Of a stretch of DNA of 64,000 bases, positions 1-12,580 are shown piece by piece. This DNA is from Agroathelia rolfsii (lineage: Eukaryota; Basidiomycota; Agaricomycetes; Amylocorticiales; Amylocorticiaceae): NCBI GenBank assembly GCA_018343915.1, contig JABRWF010000004.1, forward strand, positions 2,480,001 through 2,544,000, given 5' to 3'. The notes below the pieces were generated by a model, which saw only the letters and a list, made by a program, of their open reading frames with translations, was not told the DNA's origin and did not search any database. How positions within the stretch are numbered: position 1 is the first letter of the stretch; each line of letters begins with the position of its first letter. A program made the position numbers and the translations under genes.

Positions 1-2154
1 AAGCACTTCAAATCGAATGAGTAGATTTTTCTTGCCAGATGCTGATCATTGTACATAACTGATAACTCCAGGGTGCTATTGTATGTTTAGTATACCCCTA
101 ATGTATTCGCATCAACACCACCCAGGTCAATTCCACGCGTCGGGCTCTCGGCTGCGTGTTATCAGCAATACAATCATCACCCTCCATAAGCGCTATACTT
201 ACACATCATGCAATCATGATGTACGCGTAGTCGGCAGCATAATGTACCGTTTGTGTATCCGAGTTTGACGCGGACGAGATGTATTCTGCAGGTGGGAATT
301 AACATGCGATTCTATCAAACCGCGACGGCATCAATAATGGAACCCTCGGCGGGTGCATTATACTCTCTTCTTAACGGAACATGACACGAGCAGTACTATA
401 GGAAGATTCTATCGCCTATAATCCAGATACTAGTGGTATATAGCCCTTCTGTTTAGGCGCTTTCGCGATTTTTCGTCACGCGTAATGACGTGACCAAGAG
501 CTCAGCGAGTGGAGTGACTCGGTCTTTGAAAATTGTAGAAATCGAATGCACCGCTCAAGAATGTCAATGTTCAAGTCAGTGCGTCCATGCATCACATTAA
601 GAAAATTTTCGCCGGCGAAGCTGAGGATGTAAATTCTGAATTCTGGCTTCGTTTCATCTGATCCATCAATCAAACAGGTGGTATAGAGGTTAATGTGTAA
701 TTTTTTTTTATCAGTAAGTGGGTTGTGTCATGCATCGCGGTAGGAGGGAACCTTGGACAAGACCTTCGGATCTACAACCGTGCCGCGTCGTCATCTTCAG
801 TGACTAAATTGTTTCCGGAAGAGGGGGGGGGGGTCGTCGGACCTTTTACATGTTGCTGTTGCTCAACATAAATTTGAACATTCGCGTTGAACAGAATTGA
901 ATAGAGCTAATTACCCAGTCAATAAAGCATTCCATTTGCTAGAGGGAAATTTTTCGAGAGGGTGATAAGCCATAGTAGGCAAAAAGTCAGGTCAATACTG
1001 TATAGCTTGTCGTTGTAGATGGAAAGTCTATCAATAATCTGGCCACCTAGACCTTCACACAACGTGAGCAGTCTGCAAGGCACAAATTTACGTTGATATT
1101 AATATTAGGGTCTGGGATTTTTCTTGCCCAAATTAATTCCTCACAGTTGAGGTTTTTCCGTGGAGTGTTGTGATTTTTATACTTACCACATGTGCATGGC
1201 GCTAAATGAACCTGGAGGGCAAACTTGAATGCTTCAAGTTAAAATGTCAAAGCCCTAACCAAAATCCAAGTCAGTCGAAAGTCCTGGCCCATGAGGATTG
1301 TTCAAAGTGTGGAATCGTGATACATATACATACATGGCGAAGCGCCATGGGGTGTGCATTTTTAATACAATAGTAAACGCATTCTAGAATGGAGCTTAAT
1401 GAGAGTGGGTGCATACACCTGGTTTCTTCTTATTCAACAATCTGTAATAAGTTTGCTGATGCCAGCCAGATGTCAATATTCGGTAAAGCTACCCCTGCGG
1501 GTACATCTATAGGAGCACACCTCAACCATGAGTGAGGCTAGTGCGAGCTCAATGCGGTGTTAGTACGATCGGCTCGGCGAGCGTCGGTTAGAAAGGTTGC
1601 CGTAGGCCGAAATGACCCGCATACGACTCACACCTTCCGTCAGGATTCAGATGTTCCACCATGGATGGGCATGGACCTTGTCCTGATTATTAGGATTGAA
1701 AAATGTGAAATATCAAACCATCCCCGACCCTTCATGAACATGTGTTATGGGTTTGTTTCAGATTTTTTTTTGACGCTTGGAGCGCCACCTACGGCCTGCT
1801 TGGTTTCATACTCTGAACGTCATGCTCTCTGCGTTCTATTGTCCTGGCATGCAATACACCAAGCGGGAGAAGTACGGAAGCTAATTAGCTGATTGGACCT
1901 ACCTTAGGCTGCAACAACATTTTACACAGCTAGCGACCTCATCAGAAATAACTGGATCGCAACAACGAACCACACTGGCAGTGCCATCACCGACACCATG
2001 TCTTAACTCGGACCCTGACAGCAACCACGCCTGCTATATGAATTAGGGCCTCCGGAAATGATTTAAACCATGTGTCTTCCATCTCTGCGAAGCCCCCGCC
2101 AGTAGAAGACCCTCATACCTCTTTGTCTTTTGTCTTTGCACTCACCTGCGAGCT
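1..2154. other. Intergenic, no gene recognised
   Basis: I examined both strands. All open frames here are short (longest about 111 codons), lack recognisable family motifs and cannot be joined into a convincing spliced model. There is a G9-10 run near 823-832. The last 100-150 bp before 2155 are CT-rich and probably form the promoter and 5' leader of the desaturase gene. Confidence 0.5.
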
Positions 2155-3729
2155 ATGACTCTCAAGGCACTTGAGACGTTCCCTCCTATCAAGAGGGTGC
2201 GGTGGTTCAACCTTACAGTGCTAACAGTGACGCCTGCCATTGCGGTCTATGGCCTCTTCACGCACCCGATGCAATCCGGCACAATGGGGTTGTCCTGTGT
2301 GTATTATTTGTTCTCTATGATCGGTATGTATAGGAGTGTCCAACTATTGCCTGTTGATTCATTTATGCGTGTTAAACAGGGATTACTGCTGGTTAGCCAA
2401 TCCCTACATTTGTTACGACATTGAATAGTGAGCTCTAACGGCCCGTCTTTTGTCAATTAGGGTATCATCGTCTCTGGTCCCATCGATCATATAATGCTAC
2501 TCTGCCTCTTCAGCACTTCCTCCTTGCGGGCGGGACTAGTGCGGTGCAGGGGTCCCTCTACTGGTGGGCCCGTAGGCACAGATCTCATCATCGTCACACC
2601 GACACAGATCTTGACCCGTACAATGCTGAACGTGGCTTGCTCTGGACTCACCTAGGCTGGATGCTCTTCGAGACAGACCTGCGTGCTGGCAAGGCGGATA
2701 TCTCAGACCTGGAGAAAGACAAGCTTATTATGTGGCAGCACCGCTGGTATTTCCAATTGCTCTTGTTCTGGGGATATATCTTCCCTACTGTTGTTACTGG
2801 CCTCTGGCTCGGTGACTGGAAAGGTGGCTTGTTTTATACCGCTGCCTTGCGTTTGACAATTGCTCACCATGTGAGTAATACACGTCAACCCTAGCTGATG
2901 TTGTATTTAAATGCTCATGGTATATCATCAGTGTACATTCGCCATTAACTCGATTGCCCACTATCTCGGTGATACTCCTTATGATGACCGTAACTCGCCA
3001 CGCGATCACCTTTTGTCTGCAATCTTAACTTTGGGAGAAGGCTACCACAACTTCCATCATCAGTTTCCGATGGACTACCGTAGTGCCTATCGCTGGTACC
3101 AATATGACCCGACAAAATGGTTTATTGCGTCGTGCTACTATCTCGGTCTTGCTACGCAGCTTCGCCAGTTCCCCAGCGAAGAGGTCGAAAAGGGTGCGCT
3201 CTCCATGAAGCTCAAACAGCTCAAGAAGGTACAAGACTCGCTTTCCTGGCCTGTATCCTCGGAAGATTTACCTATCGTCACCTGGGAGTCTTGTATGTTG
3301 CTTACTTGTCAATTTCCTCGTTAATCATGTTATCTGATGAGATCATTTGTTCGAAAAGATCAAAAAGAATCCAAGACACGGCCGCTAATTGTCGTCTCCG
3401 GTTTTATTCACGATGCATCTAGGTTCCTGGAAGAAGAAAAACATCCTGGCGGCCGTGCGTTGATCACGGCTTATCAAGGGAAAGACGCCACTGCCGCTTT
3501 CTTTGGTGGTGTTTATCGTCACTCCAATGCTGCCCACAACGTGAGTTAACCTCCACTTCAATCCTACGTCGATATCACAACTAAAAACATTATTGTAACA
3601 TAGCTGCTGTCCATGATGAGAGTTGGTATTCTTGCCGGTGGTGTTGAAATGCCTGCGAATCTAGTGGGTGCTGTGCCGCCCGGCCAAAAGCTGTTCATCG
3701 CTGAACAAAATATATTGTCTCCAAAGTGA
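2155..3729 (+). CDS. OLE1: Acyl-CoA delta-9 (stearoyl-CoA) desaturase with C-terminal cytochrome b5 domain
   Basis: Six exons (2155-2323, 2380-2391, 2461-2870, 2932-3292, 3359-3540, 3604-3729) encode 419 aa. The enzyme is an ER membrane di-iron desaturase that makes palmitoleate and oleate from acyl-CoAs. All three histidine boxes are visible: HRLWSH, HRSHH and HNFHH. Hydrophobic segments flank them (for example LLLFWGYIFPTVVTGLWLG). The C-terminal region carries the cytochrome b5 HPGG haem motif, as in fungal Ole1, which passes electrons to the desaturase. The motif GITAGYHRLWSH is assembled only if a 12-nt exon (2380-2391) is included, so that exon is well supported. The protein is shorter at its N-terminus than yeast Ole1 (510 aa). 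Family assignment is firm; the start is the first ATG in frame. Confidence 0.93.
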
Positions 3730-4079
3730 TACGCAAATATTCGGGTTTCATTACTATTATACACACGCGATTTTGTTTTATCCCCATTCTTGTTCTACAT
3801 TATTACCTTCTCTTCTTTCGCGTTTATCTACATGAACACTCTACGCCTTCCCTTTATGACTTCCTTTCATTATCTACGGAATATGTTTGTCTGTATTATT
3901 CAATTTTAACAATGTGATCTTTTGCAATTCAACCCTGTGCAACGTGTGGTCCTTGCTCACCAGGATTATTATGTATACTAGGATATGTATGGTATAGTAC
4001 GATTCAAAACGGCGTTTTGGAGCACCTGATTGATGATGTATGAGCACTAACCAAAAAGTGCTATCGCCCTGTGCTAGCA

Positions 4080-4250
4080 CTGCGGCGCGCAGCCATTATA
4101 AATCACGTCATCCCCTTTGTCTCGGCCCCACAGTGGAACGGTCGTACGTAAACGACATAAAAGGCGCATATAATTCCTTGCGTGCCTATCTCTTCATCAC
4201 ACACCACATTACAACTACTCTATCGTCCAACAGACAAACCACTGAACATC
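4080..4250 (+). promoter_or_regulatory. Probable core promoter of the 82-aa gene
   Basis: TATA-like stretches (CATTATAAATC near 4093, CATAAAAGG near 4155 and ATATAATTCC near 4168) lie 80-160 bp upstream of the ATG at 4251, followed by a CA-rich leader. The strong TATA-type arrangement suggests inducible or high expression; this is inference. Confidence 0.35.
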
Positions 4251-4649
4251 ATGTCTTCCAACTCTAACGACAACAACTCCGAACAGCAGTTCACGATCCA
4301 GCCTCACCCGGCTGTATGTTATTTTCCGTCCATATGAATACGATAGCTTCTTTCGAGAGTAGCATAGCTCCAGCTCATATATATCATCTGTTCTAGAAAA
4401 CCAACGATCCCGCCGATCTCCAGCCCTCTGGAGGTCTCCAGACTTCGCAAGGCGCCTTTTCGGCGTTCCAGGCGCAGCCTGGCCCCCAAATTCCATCGAG
4501 CGCTCAATTAGCTGGTTTGCAGCAGCCTTTAGTACGTGAACCACATGTCTTATCGCAGAGATTCAATTGGATTGTTTATGAGGATCACATCCATACAGAG
4601 CCACGAGGAGCTGCAGAAGAGACAGGCTGAGCTGAACAAGGATAACTGA
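4251..4649 (+). CDS. Small conserved-looking orphan protein, 82 aa
   Basis: Three exons (4251-4313, 4397-4531, 4599-4649), all joined in phase 0 with GTATGT and GTACGT donors, give an 82-residue hydrophilic protein. It begins MSSNSNDNNSEQQF, has a Gln/Ser/Pro-rich middle (DLQPSGGLQTSQGAFSAF) and ends in a short charged helix-like segment (SHEELQKRQAELNKDN). No signal peptide or membrane segment is visible. I do not recognise a function. The clean splice phasing and biased composition suggest a real expressed gene rather than a chance frame. It lies tail-to-tail with calmodulin. Confidence 0.7.
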
Positions 4650-4881
4650 TCCTACGATATGATCTGTACCACTAATTTTCTCGTTAACTTGTAAATGTAA
4701 TACCAATAATCTCTTGGATTCAAATATACAATATGTATCTTGCATATCGCGCGTTTTTGTGTAGTCCAGCAATTCAAACAGAAGTAACGGTATCCAGATT
4801 GATTGATAAGATAGCAGAGCAAGACGACAATACTACTACGACTCCAGACATTTGTGATTATATAGGGACCATATATGCAAT

Positions 4882-5771
<890 letters not shown>

Positions 5772-6329
5772 TGTAGATTAGGTGAGTGAGAGAAGTGTAC
5801 GACTGAAAGTTGGGGTTTGCTGTCGTCTGCCTGAGCCGTAAGTGCTATTGAGCTTAGAGAACAAGGCTGTACGAGCGACTAGCGACGGGACTTGAACACA
5901 GCAGGGAAACCTGGGAAAGGGCCAGTGAGATTCAGAAGTGCGCGATGTGGCTGTGAAATTTCAGCCACAGGTCCTCGGCTATATATATACAGTGACGACC
6001 AAGGCCCACAGGACAGGGAGAGTCCAGTATAAAATGACGAAAATCACTGCGAAAGTACGAAGGACTGTCATGACGGCAGAGTATATGCGTGTGTGCCCAT
6101 TGGTGAAGCCGTAGCAGAGAAAGAAGTCGAATTGCATAGGGCAGTGCTCTGTCTTGGTGCCTGTTGGGCATTGTGGCTATGGCTATGACTATACGCCTGT
6201 GACTTGTTAGCGTTATGTCATACTCCTCGGCCCGAACTCTCATAATCCCGTCGCATCATCCGCCGCAGTCCGTGCTTGCTTCGGTGCCACCGTGCTTGGT
6301 GCCACCTGCGTAGTTGTTTCTCTCTAACC
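5772..6329. promoter_or_regulatory. Divergent intergenic region between calmodulin and LAS17
   Basis: About 560 bp separates the two start codons. It holds a TATATATATA stretch at roughly 5980-5990 and GC-rich patches. No further gene is seen. It presumably contains both promoters and the calmodulin 5' UTR. Confidence 0.5.
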
Positions 6330-7863
6330 ATGCCAGCGCAATCAAGTCTTACGACCGATGAGAAAAGCAAACTCAAGGCGACACTGAACGTTGGAAGTGC
6401 GAAAATCGTCGCTGGTGCTTTTGCCAGGATTTACTATGCCCATCCCGATCCTCAAGCCTGGGCGTACAGTGGTATTCAGGGTGCTCTCGCTCTCGTAAAA
6501 GATCAAAGCAAAGGGGCGTTCTTTATGAGGCTCATAGACACAGAGGGCACCCGTGGTCAAATATGGGAGCACGAGCTTTATGAAGGGTTTGAGCTGTTTA
6601 TAGACAGGCCGTATTTCTTCTCTTTTCCTGGTGATGTCAGTATCCCGAGACTATATTCGATGATCCATCTTATACCTTTCCAATAGGATTGTATGGTCGG
6701 CCTTGTCTTTTCAGATGAGAGCGAGGCAAAGACTTTCAGTAAGAAAGTCATCACACGCAAAAAGTTGGATTCGGGTAAGTTATACGCTTCTCATGCCAGG
6801 CTTGATCAACGTGTCTAGCATCGTTTGTTAGGGAAATCTACATCATCATCGAAGAAGAGTACTGTATCCAAGTCGGGAAAGATAGACAAGTCCATGATTT
6901 CAGGACCTACGGCGGGCTCCTTCCAACATGTCGCGCACATGGGATATGACGCTGAAAAGGGCTTCACGTCCACCGGTGTAGATCCATCATGGTCTATTCT
7001 TTTAGGTCAATTGGAAAATGCAGGTGTTGCACCAGAGGTCATCGCAGGCAACATGGATTTCATCAAAGATTTTGTGCGGGAAGCGCAGGCCGCTCCCGCA
7101 GCGTCAGCAACCAAAGGCGGCTCGAAGAAGAAACCACCTCCCCCTCCTGCTCCAAGACATAATCATAGACCATCGGCTTCTGATTCTGCGCCCGCAGCCC
7201 CTGTTGCCCCTCCACCACCTCTCCCCTCACGTGGATCCCGAATAGGTCAAGTGCCTCCCCCCCCCGCCGACAAGATCTCAAACCACGACTCCCGTTCCGC
7301 CCCCACCTCCTACCCATCCACCTGCTGGACCGCTAGTCCCTCCCCCACCACCTACAAGGCCCACGCCAGCTACCTCTACCGCACCTCCGTTACCGTCTCG
7401 TACCACTGCAGTGTCTCCACCCCCGCCCCCACCACCACCACCTCCTCCTGCTGGCGCCGGAATACCTCCACCACCGGCAGGCGGTAGCACCCTCCCACCC
7501 CCACCTCCGCCGCCGCCGCCGCCACCACCACCACCCATAGGCGGAAGCGGTGGACCACCACCACCACCCCCTCCTCCACCGCCACCAGGGGGATCCGGTG
7601 GGAGTACAATGCAGAATTTACCCCCTGCTCAACCAGGCCGTGATGCCTTGCTCGAGTCCATCCGGGGAGGCGGTATACAGAATTTGCGCAAGGCTTCCCC
7701 TGCATCCCAAAGCTCTGCTCCTACTCCCATTGCCGAAGAGCCTTCATCTGCCGCAGGAGGAGGTGGGGATCTTACCAGCGCGTTAGCTGCTGCATTGTTA
7801 CAGAGGAATAAGAACATGGGTGATAGTGATGACGATGAGGAAGATGAAGAGGACTGGGACTAA
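6330..7863 (+). CDS. LAS17: Las17/WASP actin-nucleation-promoting protein (apparent +1 nt in a C-run)
   Basis: Exons 6330-6635, 6687-6774 and 6832-7863. The protein activates the Arp2/3 complex at endocytic actin patches. Domains in order: an N-terminal WH1/EVH1 domain (residues about 1-130, ...GDDCMVGLVFSDESEAKTF), a basic stretch, a GBD-like segment (SGPTAGSFQHVAHMGYD), a long polyproline region, a WH2 motif (GRDALLESIRGGGIQNLRK) and an acidic tail ending in EEDWD with the terminal Trp that binds Arp2/3. Upstream sequence is in frame 3 and the polyproline/WH2 part in frame 1. The frames meet at a C9 run at 7257-7265; reading it as C8 restores one continuous protein. The start is the ATG in MPAQSSL, which precedes the WH1 fold directly. 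This is either a sequencing indel or a real slip or frameshift. Confidence 0.9.
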
Positions 7864-8286
7864 CCATTTTTTGTACCGCACATCTGTCACTTACTCATAT
7901 CCTTGCTTCATTTTTTTTCTGCGCGTTCGATCAGTGGTATCGTGGAGCGAATTGACGATTTTTATTCAATAACTGTGTGTTAAATCGTCGGAAGCAAATA
8001 CCTCCAGGTTAAGCACATGATGCTAGCTAGTACACCTATATCGATTCATATTATACACTTCAGCTATTTTCTGCATGATCATGGTGGTCGTCTAAGACTT
8101 GCATGATTCAACGAACCTATACCGTTAGAAAACGTGAATCACCATATATTTTAACATTTAACATTTTACCATCACACTCTTCAAAGAATGGGACGTGGCG
8201 GGTCGCCATCAGAACTGTTTGTCTGTCTTGCCCGTATGCATCGTAAGTATCGACGTTCAATGATAGGATTAGGAGTATAAATCAAG

Positions 8287-8776
8287 GACAAAGATATTAG
8301 AAGCAAGTCCAAGTTCAAGAAAGTTGCGCGCAGCGCAGAAAACCATGACATATGTGGTTTCGTCAAGGCAAGTTACACTACCATTGTTTTTCTTGTTTTG
8401 CTCAACAAATTGACAAAAATCAACGCGAACCTTTTCCCGTAACAGAAAGGCCGTCCTGGAGTCTTGCTTGTAGATGGCTCCCGTACCGCCGTACATGCAT
8501 TTCTATCTGATATTCGCAGTATGTGATACCTTCCAGAAGGCGTCCTCTCGAGAATATCTTAATTTACCAGTCAACGCCCCAGGTTTGAGGTACCTTGATT
8601 TCCACCATGTTGATACAAGGTCTGCTCCTAGTCAGGATTACACACGGCTTCAAGGCGGTAAGCCAGGTTTGCACGAGGTGCCTGAAATGCGCAACTTAGT
8701 GGACGCAGTGGATGGTCTCGGTGAAGGGTGGAAGACGTGGTTTAGAACTATGATGGGGATGGCTGGAGGAAAATGA
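8287..8776 (+). CDS. DUF1115 / RWDD2-type C-terminal domain protein, 5' end unresolved
   Basis: Three exons are supported: 8287-8367, 8446-8518 and 8571-8776. They spell DKDIRSKSKF...ICGFVK, KGRPGVLLVDGSRTAVHAFL and a C-terminal block ending FRTMMGMAGGK. This resembles the domain that follows RWD in RWDD2-like proteins and the Prp3 C-terminal domain (PF06544), in which a G[K/H/R]PG-hydrophobic strand is typical. The first intron (8368-8445) has a GC donor in perfect context (AAG|GCAAGT). I could not join an upstream exon in phase: the ATG at 8188 does not fit either nearby donor. No RWD domain is visible before it, so the gene may be short or truncated. Function unknown. Confidence 0.45.
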
Positions 8777-9092
8777 AAGGTTGCATTGGGGTCACCACTG
8801 GCGGATGGGCCATGCGTTTGATTCGCGGGTTGAACTGCGAGATACGTTGGTTCATGCATTTATGATCCGTTTCATAATGTATGAAAATATTGTTCGGATT
8901 ACAAACCGATACGGACATCACATGTTCGATCATCATTATTTCTTTTCTTTTTTTTCTTTTCCATGACATCACAATTCTTCTTTTATGTGTTTCATCCCTT
9001 TCTCTGTCGTATCGAGTACGATCCTCCCCTTTTATGCAATGATGTAATTGGTATGGACATTCACATAAATAGTCACATATTGTTATATGCGC

Positions 9093-9244
9093 ACTTCAGT
9101 CTTGTTTATTCGACTGAAGTGTAAGTAACATTCTTGTTCATTCATTTTCTCATTATAACTTATATTACATTAGTTTGCTCGTAATAAGGTACACTTCAAT
9201 AATATGAGTCTTGTTTATTCGACTGAAGTTTTGCTCGTAATAAG
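9093..9244. repeat. Imperfect repeat unit with perfect 9-bp hairpin
   Basis: ACTTCAGTC (9093-9101) and GACTGAAGT (9112-9120) form a 9-bp inverted repeat around a 10-nt loop. The stretch TTGTTTATTCGACTGAAGT recurs at about 9211-9229, and TTTGCTCGTAATAAG occurs at 9173 and 9230. It lies between two plus-strand genes and could be a 3'-end or transcript-structure element, or the remnant of a small repeat. Confidence 0.6.
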
Positions 9245-9620
9245 TTCTTCCTCGCCATATTCTCAACAAATATGACCACGTTGAGTTTCATAATTTATGC
9301 CTTTCAGTTCATTGTCGTGTGACATCACTTTACGTCGGTTATGGCTGTTTGAACCGTAGCGCTGGCGCTGGTCCTGATGACATCATCGATTCTGATGGGC
9401 AGACCCAGCTCAACTATAGCCATGACATACTTCATGATGTTTATCTGCCCTCCTGACTGCTCGCATAGTCTTTCATAGTATTGGTATTAACTCTTGGCAA
9501 TATCTTGGCAGTTTCTTCGTACTGTGTTATATTCGCTTGTAGACGGGAATGCGGTCCACACCACCCACTTCAACTCCCAGCTGGCTTTCCGTGCATTCAA
9601 GCTCAAGCGAATACCCAAAT

Positions 9621-11041
9621 ATGTCTTCAGGACATCATCAAATGGAAGGACAGACTGCTCGAGATGACCACAAGCATGGAGAGGGGTTTCATTTCGGCCG
9701 ATGGATCCGTTTACATGGTGTGGATCTGATCACAATGGCATTGATGGGAGCGCTGGGTTTGGGGATTTATGAAGGTAGATGAATCCGTTATCTGTCTCGA
9801 AATATCGCTGATGTATACCTATTACACAGCACCACCTGCACCCAGTAGATCTTTTCCAGTCTATTTTCAAAATGGGGAGGTTGTATACCCGCAGTTTGCA
9901 TACGTACGTCATTCTCATTCTTCTGATATGTTTTTGAGAGGGTCGATATCTCATTTTACGTGCACTTAGCCTATGCGCAAGGAAGTTGTGCCAATCTTCG
10001 CAGCAGCGTTAATTGCATTTTTTGTGCCGTTTTTCTTCATAGCTTTATTCCAGATCAGGAGACGGAACGTGAATGACTTCCTCACTACTACCATGGGTCT
10101 CTTGAAGTCTCTAATCACCGCCGCTGTCTTTCAAGTACTCTTATCGTCTCCTAATCCTCAGGATCAGACGTATTTACATATCTATGATAGGTCTTCTTGA
10201 AATGGCTGATCGGCGGTCTTCGTCCCCATTTCCTGACTGCGTGTAACCCAAATATTCCTCAGGGTAGTGCGCCCTCTGGTATTGGGTTTGCTAATCTTAT
10301 GTATGACCGCACCATCTGCACTGGAGACGAAAAAGAAATCAATGATTCACTCGAATCTTTCCCCTCCGGTCATTCAACAGCTGGTTTTGCGGGGCTTATC
10401 TATCTTGCACTCTATATCAATGCACAGCTCAAAGTTATGAGCGCTCACAATCCGGCATACTGGAAGATGATACTGTTTTTTGCACCTATTCTGGGAGCGA
10501 CTTTAATTGCAGGTGCCTTGACGATTGATGAATGTATACCATTGTGTCTATTCTACGCTCTTAATCCTCAGCTGATAATATTTCCAATGCAGATCACAAT
10601 TGGTACGACGTTCTGGCCGGGGCAGTTATCGGGACCGCTACTGCTCTGGTAGCCTTCCGCCAAACCTTTGCTGCCATTCTTGACTTTCGTTTCAATCACA
10701 TCCTGCTCCCGCGAACAACTTCTCTTTTCCACCGCAGACCTTACATACCGAGCGGCGATTCTCGAGCGTATTTTACTTATCAACCCACACCGGCCTGGAC
10801 TTCTGCAGCTATTCCATTCACGCGCGAAGGCGGCTGGGGATGGGATCAAGAAGCTTTCGTTGGCGCACCGGGAGATGCTACGGCGTTGACTGGAGCGGCC
10901 AGTGGCGTCTCTTCTATGTATCGTGGGCCCGGATATGCCAATGATACCAGTGCTCAAGATGGTGTCAGTGGTGGCAATCTCGGACGAGCCGAAGCGGGAC
11001 TAATGAATGGGAATGGGCAGCAATCATCAGCTGCACGATGA
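9621..11041 (+). CDS. PAP2-family lipid phosphate phosphatase
   Basis: Five exons (9621-9774, 9830-9903, 9970-10134, 10191-10533, 10593-11041) give 394 aa. Several transmembrane segments are seen (for example ITMALMGALGLGIY, IFAAALIAFFVPFFFIALF, MILFFAPILGATLIAGAL). PAP2 signature parts are KWLIGGLRP (KX6RP), PSGH, and HNWYDVLAG, which supplies the His and Asp of the third motif. Such enzymes dephosphorylate phosphatidate, diacylglycerol pyrophosphate or lysophosphatidate in ER or vacuolar membranes (yeast Dpp1/Lpp1 family). The third motif reads TIDEYHNWYD rather than SRX5HX3D. The C-terminal 100 residues are hydrophilic and Gly/Ser/Ala-rich, probably cytosolic. The ATG at 9621 begins a His-rich hydrophilic N-terminus before the first membrane helix. 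Confidence 0.88.
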
Positions 11042-11463
11042 TAATGTGCGTTTACCAGTAATGGGCTGTATCAAAAATATTCCTTATCACTTTAAATATC
11101 CATATCTTGACCTCTCCGCTTTCTTTATTTTGGGATACTATATTCCATTCACTTTACAGGTTTTAAGCTAACTTTTCACACCATCACTTGTTTGCTTTTC
11201 CCATCAAGACTGGATATATGCGCTGCCACAAGCATTAGTAGTATTGAAGTTTCGACGCCCATTGTAATAACAATATAATTCATGATACCCCCAAATTCCA
11301 AAAATTTGAACGAGCATAGATCATAGTCTCTTTGGTATTTTGTATCATTACCTCTATATAGTCACTTGAAAATAAGTTATTTCCAGCCCAATATTGGCCG
11401 AGCTCCGAGACCAACGGAAACCGTAATTTCCACGTGACTTGGAGAACTCTCTGCTTTACGGTC

Positions 11464-12580
11464 ATGTTGAGGCCAATTGGTCGTCCTTCCCGACATCTTC
11501 AAGTGAAACCAGGTCATGTCTTCACGCAACGTGCCTTCTCAATATCTAGGAGTAATGAATCGCCCCATGACACCTCATTGTCTGCTAGTCCTGATGGCCT
11601 CCATAAACCATTCTCAACAATAAACTCTGCCGAAATAGCTCATTTCTCGCGTCTTTCCTCACTCTGGTGGGACACTCGTGGAGAGTTCAGCTTTCTACAT
11701 AAAATGAACCCTGTGAGGATGAAGTTCATTCACGATCGCGTCCGCGAAGCACGCTGGGATGATACGTCTTCTGCATCCCAAGCTATATTGGACGAAGATA
11801 TTCCTGCCCTGCAAGGGTTGGACGTACTCGACGTTGGTTGCGGAGGCGGCTTGGTTTCCGAGAGTTTGGCAAGATCAGGAGCACGAAGTACTCTGGGGAT
11901 TGATGCATCGCGAGAGAATGTAGCCATTGCAGAAGTCCATGCAGCTCAGGATCCTTCACTATCATTCCGGAAATATTACGCAACGAACGCTGCGTCAGAG
12001 AGAACAGGCCTTACATACAGAAACACTCCAGCTGAATTACTAATTCAGGAGAAAAAGAGATTCGATGTCGTTTGTGCACTCGAGGTCGTCGAACATGTCG
12101 ATAATCCTTCCCAATTCTTGGCTACTTGTGCCGAGCTTGTCAAGGTCAGTTATGGACGCTATCACATCGGTTATAAATTTCTAAAATAAGTGACTGCAGC
12201 CAGGAGGTCATTTATTCATCTCTACGATCGCGCGGAACCCATTGGCGTATGCGTTGACTATATTTGCCGTCGAAGACTTACTTCGCCTGGTCACTCCAGG
12301 AACACATACGTATTCCAAATACATCAATCCGCAAGAACTTATCGAATACTTCTCCAACCCCATTTCACCAGTGTCATCACACAACCAGAACCCAAGTCCG
12401 TCAAGGCCTTGGATTTCATCAAATGGCAGCTTGTCCGCGCCTCTTAGAACTGAAGCGCAAGTGCGCGGCATGATTTACGTTCCGTGGGCAGGGAAATGGG
12501 AACTCGCTCCACCATCAATGGGAGAATTGGGAAATGCGGTCAACTATATTCTCTGGGTCAGAAAGCCCCATAGTGCATAG
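11464..12580 (+). CDS. COQ3: Mitochondrial ubiquinone-biosynthesis O-methyltransferase Coq3
   Basis: Two exons (11464-12144 and 12200-12580) encode 353 aa. Coq3 carries out both O-methylation steps of coenzyme Q synthesis using S-adenosylmethionine, in the matrix-side Coq complex. The SAM-binding motif I is LDVLDVGCGGGLVSESLA, followed by GIDASRENV (acidic loop) and FDVVCALEVVEHV (post-I). The block HFSRLSSLWWDTRGEFSFLHKMNP is typical of the UbiG/Coq3 family. The N-terminus (MLRPIGRPSRHLQ...QRAFSISR) is Arg/Ser-rich without acidic residues, a good mitochondrial presequence. I chose the ATG at 11464 over upstream in-frame alternatives because it begins that presequence. A Ser/Pro-rich insert sits before the C-terminal block. 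Confidence 0.93.

Noticed and set aside
1557..1892. 111-aa plus frame
   Set aside because: No family motif, no ATG context or splice structure; probably chance.
7278..7705. Glycine- and valine-rich frames on the minus strand
   Set aside because: Antisense of the polyproline-coding part of LAS17.
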